A stretch of 64,000 nucleotides of DNA from Methanosalsum natronophilum (GCF_024808815.1 NZ_JANUCS010000006.1:1-64000); one strand, 5' to 3'. Counted from the first letter of the stretch, positions 18,262 through 27,441 are shown. Program-made: numbers and translations. The notes: generated from the letters alone by a model not told the origin.

Positions 18262-19292
18262 CAGAAATCCTCCCACCTTTTCTCAGCTTCGTTCCATTTG
18301 CCTAAACTGCTAACCTTTTTCCCGTTCTCATCAGGATATGTGATATTGAATGATCTGCTGGTGGAATAGGGTGCAATGCGTTCATAGGATGCAGCCAATT
18401 TCTCAATTTGTTCTGATGACATGTTCTTGATCAATTTGAGGTCGGGTTCAAGACCGGCTGCCATGGCAGACCTTGTATACTTTTCAGTAGCTCTGTTCTT
18501 TTCCTGCTCCTCTTTCCACTCATTCATTAACGCAGCTGACATTTTCTTTGCACGTTCATCCACCATCTCTTGTACTTTCTCTGCAGGTATTCGTTCGGCT
18601 GCTGACATGACTATGGACTCATGTTCCTTTTTTAAAGTTTCAAAGGATATGTTGAGGTCAGTGAGGTCTTCCTTAAGTTTCTGGTTCTCTGCTTGCAATG
18701 AAGCTAATTGAGTACTATCGATTCTCATTTTTCCATCTTGATTCATTTCAGGTTCAGTTTCTTTCGTTTCTTGCTGGGACTCAAAGTTTGACATGGGTTT
18801 TGTACCTCCTCCGTTGTTTGTTTCGAGTATACTGTATCTCGATACGAGTTTAAGCTGGTCTTTTTCGAGAGGATTGCCATGACTTGCGTTAAGTAGAGTG
18901 AACGTTGCTTCATTCCATGCAGGATTACGGACAAGAGTTACACTACGGTTCTCATATCCTTCTACCCACCCTTCATTTAGCGATTCTGATATACCAAAAA
19001 CTGACCACGTGTGTTCCCATGTACCTTCAACGATCTTCTGTTGAGCTACCAGATCAGTAATCTCTGCACGTATCCATATATCATCATCTATGGACCATGC
19101 ATCTACCACTCTCCCAATTTCCCCTTTAGGATCTTCGGTAAGGTCACAACCGTGTTCATTATCTCTGGAGCATATCCGTACAACAGATCTTAGAAGTGAG
19201 CTTATGGCATTATCTCTTTCTGAAGAGGGTATACCCCACCCGTTCTTGTTGATCTTTCCTACAGGAAATGCAATACCTTCAATCAAGACCAT
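18261..19292 (-). CDS. Prohead protease fused to scaffold
   Basis: 343 residues. Residues 1-145 carry the protease domain of caudovirus prohead proteases: EGIAFPVGKINKNGWGIPSS, a HTWSVFGI segment likely containing the catalytic region, and NPAWNEATFTLL. Residues 165-300 are a charged coiled coil (LASLQAENQKLKEDL), the scaffold part. The C-terminus SLGKWNEAEKRWEDF may be the capsid-binding tail. It is the first gene of the head operon. The ATG at 19292 has no Shine-Dalgarno site and lies about 25 bases after the TATA box of P2, so translation is probably leaderless. Confidence 0.8.
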   Translation of the reverse strand: MVLIEGIAFPVGKINKNGWGIPSSERDNAISSLLRSVVRICSRDNEHGCDLTEDPKGEIGRVVDAWSIDDDIWIRAEITDLVAQQKIVEGTWEHTWSVFGISESLNEGWVEGYENRSVTLVRNPAWNEATFTLLNASHGNPLEKDQLKLVSRYSILETNNGGGTKPMSNFESQQETKETEPEMNQDGKMRIDSTQLASLQAENQKLKEDLTDLNISFETLKKEHESIVMSAAERIPAEKVQEMVDERAKKMSAALMNEWKEEQEKNRATEKYTRSAMAAGLEPDLKLIKNMSSEQIEKLAASYERIAPYSTSRSFNITYPDENGKKVSSLGKWNEAEKRWEDF

Positions 19293-19340
19293 TATAAGAA
19301 ATGCACGTATACAACCGGTATATAAGGTTAATACAACGAA
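19293..19340 (-). promoter_or_regulatory. Late provirus promoter P2 with two GTTGTAT boxes
   Basis: Minus strand: GTTGTAT (19337-19331), TATA box CCTTATATACC between, GTTGTAT (19315-19309), start ATG 17 bases on. It is identical to P1 over the last 26 bases up to and including the ATG. Box spacing is again 22 bp. Confidence 0.75.
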
Positions 19341-19389
19341 AAAACTTGGTTTTGGTCTATATTTAAAAAAAGAAAAGAATGTAAATTAT

Positions 19390-19632
19390 TTAATTTCCTG
19401 AATTTTCATCAGGAAATCTTTTCAAACCTATTTTCCAACCCAAATAAGCTACCAGCAATGCTATTATTATTGGAATCCATGAAATACCTGCTTCTAATGT
19501 AAAGCCACCTGAAGCCGTATCTAGATCATAGAATACCAACCATTCAATGCCATAATAACTTCCTATCAAGTAAGAGAATACTAGGGTGAGAAAGAATCCA
19601 AGTATCGATATATAATACGGTACATATTTCAT
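19390..19632 (-). CDS. Small two-helix membrane protein
   Basis: 80 residues with two membrane segments (YYISILGFFLTLVFSYLIGS and WIPIIIALLVAYLGWKIGL), linked by an aromatic, acidic loop (YYGIEWLVFYDLDTASGG). Both ends carry charged residues. It is the first chromosomal gene right of the head operon and is on the same strand, but it lies upstream of promoter P2, so it is not part of the viral operon. Not recognised; orphan. Confidence 0.6.
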   Translation of the reverse strand: MKYVPYYISILGFFLTLVFSYLIGSYYGIEWLVFYDLDTASGGFTLEAGISWIPIIIALLVAYLGWKIGLKRFPDENSGN

Positions 19633-19967
19633 AATTAATCCTCTTTAAATCTTAATTTTAACTGCAGTAAACACAGTTTCATTCTATATAGCCCTTGCTA
19701 TTAATCGACAAGTAGACATATTTATAGAAACACACAGTTCAATCGTTTAAGCTTAATTTATGTTTTATATTGATGGCGTATATGGTTTTCATACTAAAAA
19801 CTGGACATATGACAAAGAATATAAAATAACAAGATTTGTTTTAATGTGGACAATGAACATTTATTGAACTTCAATCAATGAAAAATTCTAATTGAAAATT
19901 GTTTGGAAACCTGTTATATTGATTGGAATACTAAAACTATTTTTAACCATGAAAATGTTGTGATATT
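19633..19967. other. Intergenic region
   Basis: AT-rich divergent region between a minus-strand membrane protein and a plus-strand hypothetical gene. I see no repeat or RNA gene in it. Confidence 0.4.
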
Positions 19968-20207
19968 ATGGAAGATAAAACAAGATTGCCGTATATGGTG
20001 ATAACTAAAGAAGACTTGTTGTGTGAGGTTGGTGAGGATAATTTAGAGATGAAGAATGTGATTGAAAATATGTCTAAAGAATCCATGGAATTATTTGCAG
20101 AGAAAGTTTCCAAAGGCATAATGGCATCAGATGTTTATTGGGAGTCTATACGATCAGCTCTGGATACAATCTCAATCAACTCATATCAAATGGATAATAA
20201 GGAATAA
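19968..20207 (+). CDS. Hypothetical protein, 79 residues
   Basis: A small acidic helical protein (MVITKEDLLCEVGEDNLEMK, then NMSKESMELFAEKVSKGIM). It precedes the cytosine deaminase gene by 84 bp on the same strand. Start ATG follows GTGAT. No motif or membrane segment. Likely a real lineage-specific gene because of its coherent amphipathic helices, but function unknown. Confidence 0.5.
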   Translation: MEDKTRLPYMVITKEDLLCEVGEDNLEMKNVIENMSKESMELFAEKVSKGIMASDVYWESIRSALDTISINSYQMDNKE

Positions 20208-20291
20208 TAAGAATAGGTTGCATATATCATTTTAAGTACATAACATGTGTGAGGAGTGTAATAAGATAATGTACTACTTACAGGTGATTTA

Positions 20292-20726
20292 ATGGATAAG
20301 TTTATGGAAGCTGCACTTGAAGAAGCACAAAAAGGACTTAATGAAGGTGGTATACCGATAGGCTCGGCTCTTGTCAAAAATGGAAAAGTTGTTGGGAAAG
20401 GCCACAATATGAGGATCCAGGAAAATGACCCTATGGCCCATGCAGAAATTGTTTGTTTGAGGGATGCGGGAAGAATAGAAACATATGGTGATACTATATT
20501 ATATTCAACGCTAATGCCATGCTACCTTTGTGCAGGTGCTGCAGTACAGTTTGGTATCAAGAAAGTTATTGTTGGAGAGGCAGAAAACTTTACAGGTGCC
20601 TTAGAGTTTATGGAAGAGCATGATATTGAAGTTATTAATCTTAATGATTCAAAATGTAAAGGTATTATGCAAAAGTTCATACAGGAAAATAAAGAAATAT
20701 GGTTTGAAGATATAGGCAAAGAATAA
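20292..20726 (+). CDS. Cytosine deaminase (Fcy1-like)
   Basis: 144 residues of the zinc-dependent CDA fold. Zinc site and catalytic motif: HAE near 51-53 and PCYLCAGA near 77-84. Several stretches match yeast cytosine deaminase, including EGGIPIGSAL, GHNMR and the C-terminal WFEDIGKE. This distinguishes it from the tRNA adenosine deaminase TadA and from guanine deaminase. It converts cytosine to uracil in pyrimidine salvage. GGTGATTTA precedes the ATG. Single gene, no operon partner visible. Confidence 0.88.
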   Translation: MDKFMEAALEEAQKGLNEGGIPIGSALVKNGKVVGKGHNMRIQENDPMAHAEIVCLRDAGRIETYGDTILYSTLMPCYLCAGAAVQFGIKKVIVGEAENFTGALEFMEEHDIEVINLNDSKCKGIMQKFIQENKEIWFEDIGKE

Positions 20727-21011
20727 AGTAAAGATAATTTCGATTAACTGCTGATTTATTCTAAGCACTCGTTTCTACCCACTTTTTGTAAACAATAAAA
20801 CTTAGGTTTTAGTTCACTATGATGTTTAACTCCTGCTGTAAAATGATTTACTATGAAAAATATCCAAATATGATTACATTTTTATATTAATCTCACATAA
20901 AAGGATTTGACAAGATAGTGATCTTCCAAATCAAAGGATTGGATTTACCGGTCGTACCCGCTTTTCTCTACCACGCCTATTTGAAAATAGAAGAATAGGA
21001 TGTGTTTAACA

Positions 21012-22031
21012 ATGGAAGAATATACCTTCAAAGAAAGACTTTCTAGATGCTTCAATGGTAAAGATATAGATAGACCACCTGCTGTTTGCTTTACTCAAAC
21101 AGCGACAGTTGGTCAGATGGAATCTACTGGTTCTTTTTGGCCAGATGCACATTTAAATACAGATAAAATGGTTAAATTGGCAGCAGCAGGTCATGATCAC
21201 ATAGGATTTGAATCTATCAGAGTTCCCTTTAATTGTACTGCAGAACCCAAGTTATTTGGTTGTAAAGTAAAGGATGGTAGTCCAAATATACCTCCAAGTG
21301 TACAGGGCAGTGTTGTCAAGGACAGTGAAGATATAAACTCACTCAGATCGATCGATATGATGCAAGGAGAAGTTGCAACAATCCTTGAATCAATTGAGAT
21401 CTTGAAAAAGGAATATCCTGAAGTTCCGCTAATCGGTTCAATGCTAGGGCCAGTGACACTAGCAGAAAACCTCAATGGTGCACGTTTCTTTGTGAACATG
21501 GCTCAGAACGATGAACTGGTCCCTAACCTTCTTGAATTCACTTCAGAGTTCAATAAGGAGTATGCTAGAGCTATGGTCGAAAGAGGAGTTGAATATGTGG
21601 TCATGCTGGATCCTGTATGCAATGGTCAACTTCTAGGAAGAGACTATTATACTAAGTTTGCACAAAGCTACCAGCAAAAGGTAGTTGACACGATCCATGA
21701 CCTAGGTGCTATCTCAGTGATACATGTATGTGGGAATAATGATCAAATACTAGACCTTCTTGATATGACAGGTACTGATGGTATCAGCCTTGACCATAAG
21801 ACCAATGTACAGCAAGCTCTTGACCAAATAAACAATGCAAGATATATAGGAAATCTTGACCCGAGTGGTAATTTGTATCAAGGTACTCCTGAAAAAGTAG
21901 CAGAAGAGGTAAAAAATGTATTGAATCAAGGTGTTGATATTCCAGCACCAGGCTGTGCAGTGGTCTCAAATACGCCTGATAGCAACCTAAAAGCACTTGT
22001 AGAAGCTACTAGAATGAATGGAACTAATTAA
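21012..22031 (+). CDS. mtbA: Methylcobamide:coenzyme M methyltransferase (MtbA type)
   Basis: 339 residues of the uroporphyrinogen decarboxylase-like TIM-barrel family. The enzyme moves the methyl group from a methylated corrinoid protein to coenzyme M, here probably in methylamine-dependent methanogenesis. Zinc ligands are His-x-Cys in VIHVCGNN (about 237-239) and the Cys of APGCAVVSNTP (about 314). The N-terminal AVCFTQTATVGQMESTGSFW and VRVPFNCTAE resemble MtbA more than the methanol enzyme MtaA, judged from memory. The start MEEYTFKERL (21012) is preferred over the ATG at 21000. No corrinoid protein or methylamine methyltransferase gene is nearby. Confidence 0.82.
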   Translation: MEEYTFKERLSRCFNGKDIDRPPAVCFTQTATVGQMESTGSFWPDAHLNTDKMVKLAAAGHDHIGFESIRVPFNCTAEPKLFGCKVKDGSPNIPPSVQGSVVKDSEDINSLRSIDMMQGEVATILESIEILKKEYPEVPLIGSMLGPVTLAENLNGARFFVNMAQNDELVPNLLEFTSEFNKEYARAMVERGVEYVVMLDPVCNGQLLGRDYYTKFAQSYQQKVVDTIHDLGAISVIHVCGNNDQILDLLDMTGTDGISLDHKTNVQQALDQINNARYIGNLDPSGNLYQGTPEKVAEEVKNVLNQGVDIPAPGCAVVSNTPDSNLKALVEATRMNGTN

Positions 22032-22426
22032 CTGTAAAGTGCTTAATGTATCTAATGGCAATGTTCATGTAAATGAATTATTTAACTGGTCAAATACCAG
22101 TTATATTTTTTTAAGATATGAACTATATCATATGCTACATTTCATACATAATGGCAGTAGCTACATTTCATACATAATGGCAGTATACACTAATTTCTTG
22201 CAAGCTTGCTGATGGATATTCTTACAATTTAGGTATAGGTTCATACGCATATAGAGTTCATGCATAAACGGTATGATTATAGAATATTAAAGGCGGAGCA
22301 ATACAGTTTAATAAGTTAAACCTTGTAAAAAAACCTTAAAAAATAGTTACTAATATACTCATGTATGAAAAGTTTAGCTTACTATCAAGGTCATGTGTTT
22401 TGTAAAAATATTGTTAAGCTAAAAGC
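22032..22426. other. Intergenic region with tandem duplication
   Basis: Convergent region between mtbA and the AlkD-like gene. It holds the 26-bp tandem repeat at 22134-22185; the remainder is AT-rich without other structure I can defend. Confidence 0.5.
22134..22185. repeat. 26-bp perfect tandem repeat, two copies
   Basis: The unit beginning GCTACATTTCATACATAATG occupies 22134-22159 and again 22160-22185 without mismatch. A small ORF crosses it but is not convincing. Probably a recent slippage duplication in the mtbA 3' region. Confidence 0.9.
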
Positions 22427-23026
22427 TTATTTTTCCATAGCTTTATTCTTCATATCCTTTGGAAACTTCTCAATTGCATACCTAAGGGATGTTCTTGGCA
22501 TAATCTTCTTGTGTTGCATAACATACTCAAATATTTCTTGCTGATGCTCTCTACTAGCTTCCTTTAGCATCCAACCATACCCTTTTCTAACCAGGTCATC
22601 ATCATCTGTGAGTAGCATATCAGCAATCTCCAATATCTCATTAAAAAATTCTCCTTTACGTGCAGGCACTATTAATGAGACTGCAGCAGCACGTCTATAC
22701 CACCGATTCTGTGAAGATGCCCAGTTTTTAAGTGAATCAATATACTGAGGGTACATTTGAATGAAAGTACCTATAGTATGATTACAGAGAGTATCACACT
22801 TTGCCCAGTTATTAACATAATCACCAATCCATCTTTCAAAGACAGCAAAATCCTCAGGCTCATACTGATCTTTTAGGCTATATGCCCACTTAAATGCAAT
22901 AAAAGATTCTTCCAAATAATCTGATATCAACAATTCCTCACAATAAGAATATATTTCATTCTTGCTTTTTTCGGACACTAAATTGAAATATTTCTTCGCC
23001 ATCTTGGTGACAATGGCAGTCTTCAC
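22427..23026 (-). CDS. AlkD-like DNA alkylation repair protein, N-terminus frameshifted
   Basis: 199 residues from a GTG at 23026. HEAT-like helical repeats with WIGDYVNNWAKCDTLCNHTI, NRWYRRAAAVSLI and VRKGYGWMLKEAS are typical of the AlkD family (about 230 residues), which removes alkylated bases. The usual N-terminus is missing in this frame but is present upstream. An ATG at 23099 starts MDDLISLIRAEFESF, and after one base is lost from a run of six T (about 23052-23057) the frame continues FKENVKCYGVKTAIVTK into this ORF. The restored protein is about 223 residues. Either the gene is a recent pseudogene, the sequence has an error, or a shorter form is made. Confidence 0.75.
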   Translation of the reverse strand: MKTAIVTKMAKKYFNLVSEKSKNEIYSYCEELLISDYLEESFIAFKWAYSLKDQYEPEDFAVFERWIGDYVNNWAKCDTLCNHTIGTFIQMYPQYIDSLKNWASSQNRWYRRAAAVSLIVPARKGEFFNEILEIADMLLTDDDDLVRKGYGWMLKEASREHQQEIFEYVMQHKKIMPRTSLRYAIEKFPKDMKNKAMEK

Positions 23027-23229
23027 CCCATAACATTTGACATTTTCCTTGAAAAAACGACTCGAATTCTGCTCTGATCAGAGAGATTAAATCATCCATA
23101 TATATGTCTTGAAATAATTAGTATATAAGGACTTTCTAGTTCCCAGATATGACTAGTTGCCTTAAATGAGTATCAAGTTGTTTCATAATTCTAGAAAGGT
23201 ATTAAAAGATAGGAAAACTATATTCACAC

Positions 23230-23412
23230 ATGAGTAAAAAGTGTAACATGACCGTAATTGGAATAGCTCTGATATGGGCAGCAGTTATTTTTGCATCAGC
23301 TTTTGTATTAAGGGAAACTGGGGTTTTTGTACAGTTGATACCAATATATGGGGCAGGGGCTATAATGTGTATAATACTTACAGGGAATCTTTGTAAAAGA
23401 GATGGAAATTAA
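23230..23412 (+). CDS. Small two-helix membrane protein
   Basis: 60 residues with two membrane helices (VIGIALIWAAVIFASAFVL and LIPIYGAGAIMCIILTGNL) joined by RETGVFVQ, and basic ends. Such short proteins occur singly in many methanogen genomes. No ribosome site is seen before the ATG (TATTCACACATG), so it may be leaderless. Function unknown. Confidence 0.5.
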   Translation: MSKKCNMTVIGIALIWAAVIFASAFVLRETGVFVQLIPIYGAGAIMCIILTGNLCKRDGN

Positions 23413-23536
23413 TATGTTTAACTTGAAGATCAATACTATGTAACCTTTTTGTGGTGAAGTTAAATGGTTCAAAACCTATAAATAAAAATCACGATGAAAG
23501 CAATACATGACTATAAAATCTATTAGATAAGGGGTT

Positions 23537-23979
23537 ATTTTTCTGTTAAACAAAGCCATTTCAATTGCATGTAAAGCACATGAAGGACAGCTGGATAAAG
23601 GAAACAATCCTTACATCCTCCATCCTCTTAGAGTAATGCTCAATATGAAAACTGACTTTGAACGAACTTGTGCAGTATTGCATGATGTTGTTGAGGATTC
23701 TGAAATAACATTTGAAGATCTCAGGGCTGAAGGTTTTTCAGAAGAGGTTATCGAGATACTTACCATCTAACTAAAAGAGATGATGAGAATTATGACCAGT
23801 TTATTGATAGGGTTTTACTGGACCAAACTGCATGTAAGATCAAAATAGCAGACCTAGAAGATAATATGTACCGGAAAAGAATCCCAAATCCTACTCCTAA
23901 AGATGAGGCTAGGTTTGAAAAGTATAAAAGATCAATGTGCAGACTCTCCGATACTTCAGGTGAAAAAGAACAACAATAA
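23537..23979 (+). pseudogene. RelA/SpoT-type HD-domain hydrolase, frameshifted
   Basis: The first frame translates to AISIACKAHEGQLDKGNNPY, then ILHPLRVMLNM and AVLHDVVEDSEITFEDL, the HPxRV and LHDxxED metal motifs of RelA/SpoT-like HD hydrolases. It ends at a TAA after EVIEILTI (near 23770). One missing base there would restore EILTHLTKRDDENYDQFIDR, and the downstream frame continues with IKIADLEDNM to a stop at 23979. No ATG, GTG or TTG is available upstream after the in-frame TAA at 23528; only ATT (23537) or CTG (23543). Likely a decayed gene; sequencing error is possible. Confidence 0.75.
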
Positions 23980-24084
23980 AAAAATGATTTTCATTAAATA
24001 TCCTTGATATCAGCTTAAAAAAATAATTTCATAACCAGTTATGAATTGTAAGTTTGGTATGAACATCGCGCATACATCAATGAA

Positions 24085-24119
24085 CATACATCACAGGTTT
24101 GAACATACTGTGATGTATG
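24085..24119. terminator. Hairpin, 12-bp perfect stem
   Basis: CATACATCACAG (24085-24096) and CTGTGATGTATG (24108-24119) pair perfectly around an 11-base loop, followed on the plus strand by a T-rich stretch. It lies between the HD pseudogene and the end of the MATE gene, so it may be a bidirectional terminator or RNA-stability element. Confidence 0.5.
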
Positions 24120-24195
24120 CTCATGGCTATTGTTTTGGTTTTTCAATCTTTAAGCAGGTTCATTGCTTGCTTAATGGATATGCATTTGACCTAAA

Positions 24196-25617
24196 CTACC
24201 TTAGTGCTCCATACTTCATCAATCTCATCACATAATACCTTGCCCACACAAAAATAATGATCGATCCCAGCATATTACCTACGACAATTCCCCACCATAT
24301 ACCGGTCAGTCCCATATCAAGAGCAAAGGCGAATATGATAGTTATCAAGGGTACAAATATAAGTGCACGAAGAATAGTAGCAATGAGTGAGTACAAACCT
24401 TTACCAATACCCTGGAAAAGAGATGAAGAGAGCATTCCTATAGATATCATTGGGTAGAATAGACAAATTATTCTCAGGAAAGTGATCAGCTCATCGGTTA
24501 TATGTGCAGCATCCTCAGACATTGTGAAAATGTAAGCTAACTGTGGTGCTAAGATAAAGGTCAAAAGTGCAATGATAGTTTGCACAACAATACCTGTTTT
24601 CATGGAATAGATATGGGAAAATGATAATTTATCATAATTTTTCTCACCAAAAGAATAACCCGACATGGTCACTACAGCAGTAGAAATACCTACCAAAGGT
24701 GCAATGGCTATAGTCACTATACGCCATCCTACCGTATAAACAGCTACACCATCAGTATTACTGGCAACTATTATGATAACGTTCATAATGAGCATCATAA
24801 GTGCCATTGATGCTTGTTGAGTAGCAGCTGGAACACCTACTCTGAAAATATCCCACAGAATATTCTTATCAAAACTAAAATCCTTGAAATCAAATTCTAA
24901 GTATGTATCATTCTTGAAGAATAACCACTTGGCCATAAGAATGGATGTTGTTCCCATAGAAACGATCGTGGCCCATGCAGCACCTGCAACACCCATTTCT
25001 AAAGTATAAATGAAAATAGGGTCAAGGACCATATTTAGCACGGAACCAAATATTAGAGCATTCATAGCACGCTTGGAATCACCTTCACTTCGAAGTATGG
25101 CATTTGCTACATTTGTAAAGAATAACAGGATACTACCTGCAAAAATAACCTGGCCATAAGATGTAGCCATCTCTGTAGCCCTACCGGCACCTATGGATTC
25201 GAATATTTGTTCTGCAAATATGTACAGAGGTACAGTAAAAAGCACAGAACATATCACGAGAAGAATGAAAGTATGTACTGCAACATTATCAGCTCCTACC
25301 TTATCTCTTAGACCGAGTCTTCTTGATATGGCCGATCCTCCACCGACCCCAAGTCCATTTGATAGTGCTATTATCAAGAAATAGAACGGGAACACAAATC
25401 CAATAGCAGCAAGTGCATCCGCCCCTAGCCCGGAGACCCAGAACGTATCTACAAGATTATAAAGTGTCTGCACAAGCATACCCAACATCATGGGGAATGC
25501 CAGCTTCTTTATTGCTGTCTTAGGGTCACCTGCTAGAACCTTCATAGAAGCTGTCTTTTCATGGTCAGTACTTGACTCATAATTAGTATATTCTTGAGAA
25601 TGCTTATTGTTACTCAT
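24196..25617 (-). CDS. MATE family multidrug efflux transporter
   Basis: 473 residues from the ATG at 25617, whose first bases overlap the marR stop (ATGAGTAA). About twelve membrane helices. Family hallmarks: FPMMLGMLVQTLYNLVDTFW at the start of the first helix, GLGVGGGSAISRRLG near residue 100 and NAILRSEGDSKRAMNALIFG near 175. It exports cationic drugs or metabolites using a Na+ or H+ gradient. It forms a two-gene operon with the upstream marR gene, the usual arrangement for MarR-controlled efflux. Confidence 0.92.
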   Translation of the reverse strand: MSNNKHSQEYTNYESSTDHEKTASMKVLAGDPKTAIKKLAFPMMLGMLVQTLYNLVDTFWVSGLGADALAAIGFVFPFYFLIIALSNGLGVGGGSAISRRLGLRDKVGADNVAVHTFILLVICSVLFTVPLYIFAEQIFESIGAGRATEMATSYGQVIFAGSILLFFTNVANAILRSEGDSKRAMNALIFGSVLNMVLDPIFIYTLEMGVAGAAWATIVSMGTTSILMAKWLFFKNDTYLEFDFKDFSFDKNILWDIFRVGVPAATQQASMALMMLIMNVIIIVASNTDGVAVYTVGWRIVTIAIAPLVGISTAVVTMSGYSFGEKNYDKLSFSHIYSMKTGIVVQTIIALLTFILAPQLAYIFTMSEDAAHITDELITFLRIICLFYPMISIGMLSSSLFQGIGKGLYSLIATILRALIFVPLITIIFAFALDMGLTGIWWGIVVGNMLGSIIIFVWARYYVMRLMKYGALR

Positions 25618-26107
25618 TTGAAACCTTGTACATCTCATTCTCAGAAGCTATGTTCATTGCAGCCTTTTCTAACATTGAACTGAACAGTTCTTGTTCTTCT
25701 TGATCAAAACCACGTAGTAAAATAGCATTTAATTTAGATCTCAAACCGAACAGGACATTTCTCATATTTTCTCCTTTATCAGTAAGATGAACATAGTAAA
25801 CCCTTTTATCAATAGAATCACGTTTACGGATGACATACCCCATGTCTTCTAATCTTGTAATAGACCTTGTGATAGTTGCTTTATCATACTTCAATAAGCT
25901 AGCAAGTGTCTCTTGTCGTACACCATCATGATGCATCAAGTGCATGAACAAAGGAAATTGACCGCTCCCTATACCGTAAGGTTCGAGTTCTTTTGATAGA
26001 TAAATGTTCATTGACCTGAATAGATGGGAAACATTTCTTCCAATAGACTCGTGATGTTTTTTCCTATCAAATTTTTCTTTCACTGAAGATATATCCAAAA
26101 AGATCAC
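25610..26107 (-). CDS. MarR family transcriptional regulator
   Basis: 165 residues with a winged helix: LFMHLMHHDGVRQETLASLL, recognition helix DKATITRSITRLEDMGYV, and wing RDSIDKRVYYVHLTDKGE. Probable repressor of its own operon with the MATE gene. The start is a GTG at 26107 or a TTG 9 bases in. A perfect 14-bp palindrome lies 19 bases upstream (26126-26139), a likely operator. Its inducer is unknown. Confidence 0.9.
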   Translation of the reverse strand: MIFLDISSVKEKFDRKKHHESIGRNVSHLFRSMNIYLSKELEPYGIGSGQFPLFMHLMHHDGVRQETLASLLKYDKATITRSITRLEDMGYVIRKRDSIDKRVYYVHLTDKGENMRNVLFGLRSKLNAILLRGFDQEEQELFSSMLEKAAMNIASENEMYKVSNE

Positions 26108-26125
26108 CCGTACTCATGTTCAATA

Positions 26126-26139
26126 GTTGCATATGCAAC
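26126..26139. promoter_or_regulatory. Palindromic operator upstream of marR
   Basis: GTTGCATATGCAAC is a perfect 14-bp palindrome, the size and symmetry of MarR operators. It lies in the divergent region between marR and wrbA, so it could control both. Confidence 0.6.
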
Positions 26140-26384
26140 GGTTTCGTATGCATCCAATGTATAAAAATGCTCAGGTGGTGTGATCCTTATATGTAATATT
26201 TGTACTGTAACACATCAAATTCCTGGTGCAATATATTCAGTTCCCGCTTCAAGTAGTGGAATTATCAATGAATTGGCGAAGCTAGAACCTGTGTACTAAA
26301 ACAAAACCTTCTTTGCTAATGCTACCAGTCACAAATATTAAAAGTTATTATTTCAGTTTTCATAATTTCAAAGAGTTGGGTATA

Positions 26385-27002
26385 ATGCGAATAAATATTA
26401 TTTTTTACAGCCTTTATGGTCATAACTATAAAATGGCTGAGGCTGTTGCAGAAGGAGCAAGAGAAGTCGAAGGTGCAGAAGTTGGAATATATCAGGTAGA
26501 GGAAAGCTTTACTCCTGAGATTATTGAGAAAATGGGGGCAACAGAATCAAAAAAGAGGTTTGAGCATATACCGGTTGCAACAGTGGAAGATCTTTCTGAG
26601 TCTGATGCTGTCATATTTGGAACACCAACAAGGTTTGGGATGATGGCTTCACAGATGCGTGCGTTCCTTGATAGGACTGGAGGTATTTGGTCAAAAGGTG
26701 GACTAATAGGTAAAGTTGGCAGTGTGTTCACATCAAGTGCTACTCAGCATGGTGGTCAGGAATCAACTATACTTAGCTTTCATACAACCTTGCTACATCA
26801 TGGTATGATCATAGTTGGTGTACCATACACCCAAAAAGGTCTAGCAACACTTGAAGAGATCACTGGCGGTAGTCCATATGGTGCTTCAACTGTTGCAGGT
26901 AATGGCCCAAATACCAGGCATCCAAGTGAGAACGAGCTTAAAATTGCTAGATATCAAGGCAGGCATGTAGCGCAGATAACAAAGAAATTGGTTGGGAAAT
27001 GA
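26385..27002 (+). CDS. wrbA: NAD(P)H:quinone oxidoreductase, WrbA family
   Basis: 205 residues from the ATG at 26385, matching WrbA length (about 200); an upstream ATG at 26313 would add 24 unrelated residues. Flavodoxin-like fold with FMN phosphate loop [12 protein letters not shown] near residues 8-19. [16 protein letters not shown] near 75 and the C-terminal GxxTRxPSxxEL-like [17 protein letters not shown] are family signatures. It reduces quinones by two electrons, protecting against redox stress. It is divergent from the marR-MATE operon. Confidence 0.93.
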   Translation: MRINIIFYSLYGHNYKMAEAVAEGAREVEGAEVGIYQVEESFTPEIIEKMGATESKKRFEHIPVATVEDLSESDAVIFGTPTRFGMMASQMRAFLDRTGGIWSKGGLIGKVGSVFTSSATQHGGQESTILSFHTTLLHHGMIIVGVPYTQKGLATLEEITGGSPYGASTVAGNGPNTRHPSENELKIARYQGRHVAQITKKLVGK

Positions 27003-27441
27003 GATAACATAACATAACATAACATAACATATTGAAGCTAGATACACTTAGCAGTTCTATAGTGACTCAATGATCAATCAACCATTTTACATTACAGTAT
27101 ATTCTTTCCTTTCTTTTATAAATTCGATTTTTTGCAGGGGTTTTGATAGTGCATTTGTGTTATATTATGTTAAATAACTTATAATGGCTCGGTTCACGTA
27201 TAAACTTCTAGTTTCTTTTTTTTAGCTATATCTAAAAGATTAGCTGTACTAAGATCAATATATTTTAAGTCAAAGGTTGCACAGCAATCTAATGAAAACT
27301 CTCATCTGATTTTCCGTATATGCAGTTACCCTCTAAGATAATGAATATTAGCAAAAAAAATGTGTTTAAGTACTTTAAATTAAGACATGATTCCACTTTC
27401 AATTTAATTTGTAAGATTTTATGTTATGGAGACATGTTTTT
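27003..27441. other. Intergenic region with AACAT microsatellite
   Basis: The wrbA stop is followed at once by five AACAT units (27006-27030). The remaining 400 bases are AT-rich; I see no ORF, RNA gene or clear inverted repeat. The start region of the downstream ABC operon presumably holds its promoter. Confidence 0.55.

Larger units (their letters stand above)
14965..19292 (-). mobile_element. Provirus block 3: head and connector module
   Basis: Eight overlapping or tightly spaced minus-strand genes: protease/scaffold, decoration protein, capsid protein, a low-complexity protein, two connector proteins, a small membrane protein and a gp10-like protein. Order and strand match a caudovirus head operon. 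It starts at promoter P2 and is flanked on both sides by non-viral genes. Confidence 0.9.

Noticed and set aside
22018-22212. 64-codon ORF across the 26-bp tandem repeat
   Set aside because: Starts inside mtbA, no ribosome site, contains the duplicated repeat; probably not expressed.
24041-24235. 64-codon plus-strand ORF
   Set aside because: Overlaps the perfect hairpin at 24085-24119 and the antisense end of the MATE gene; product resembles no protein.
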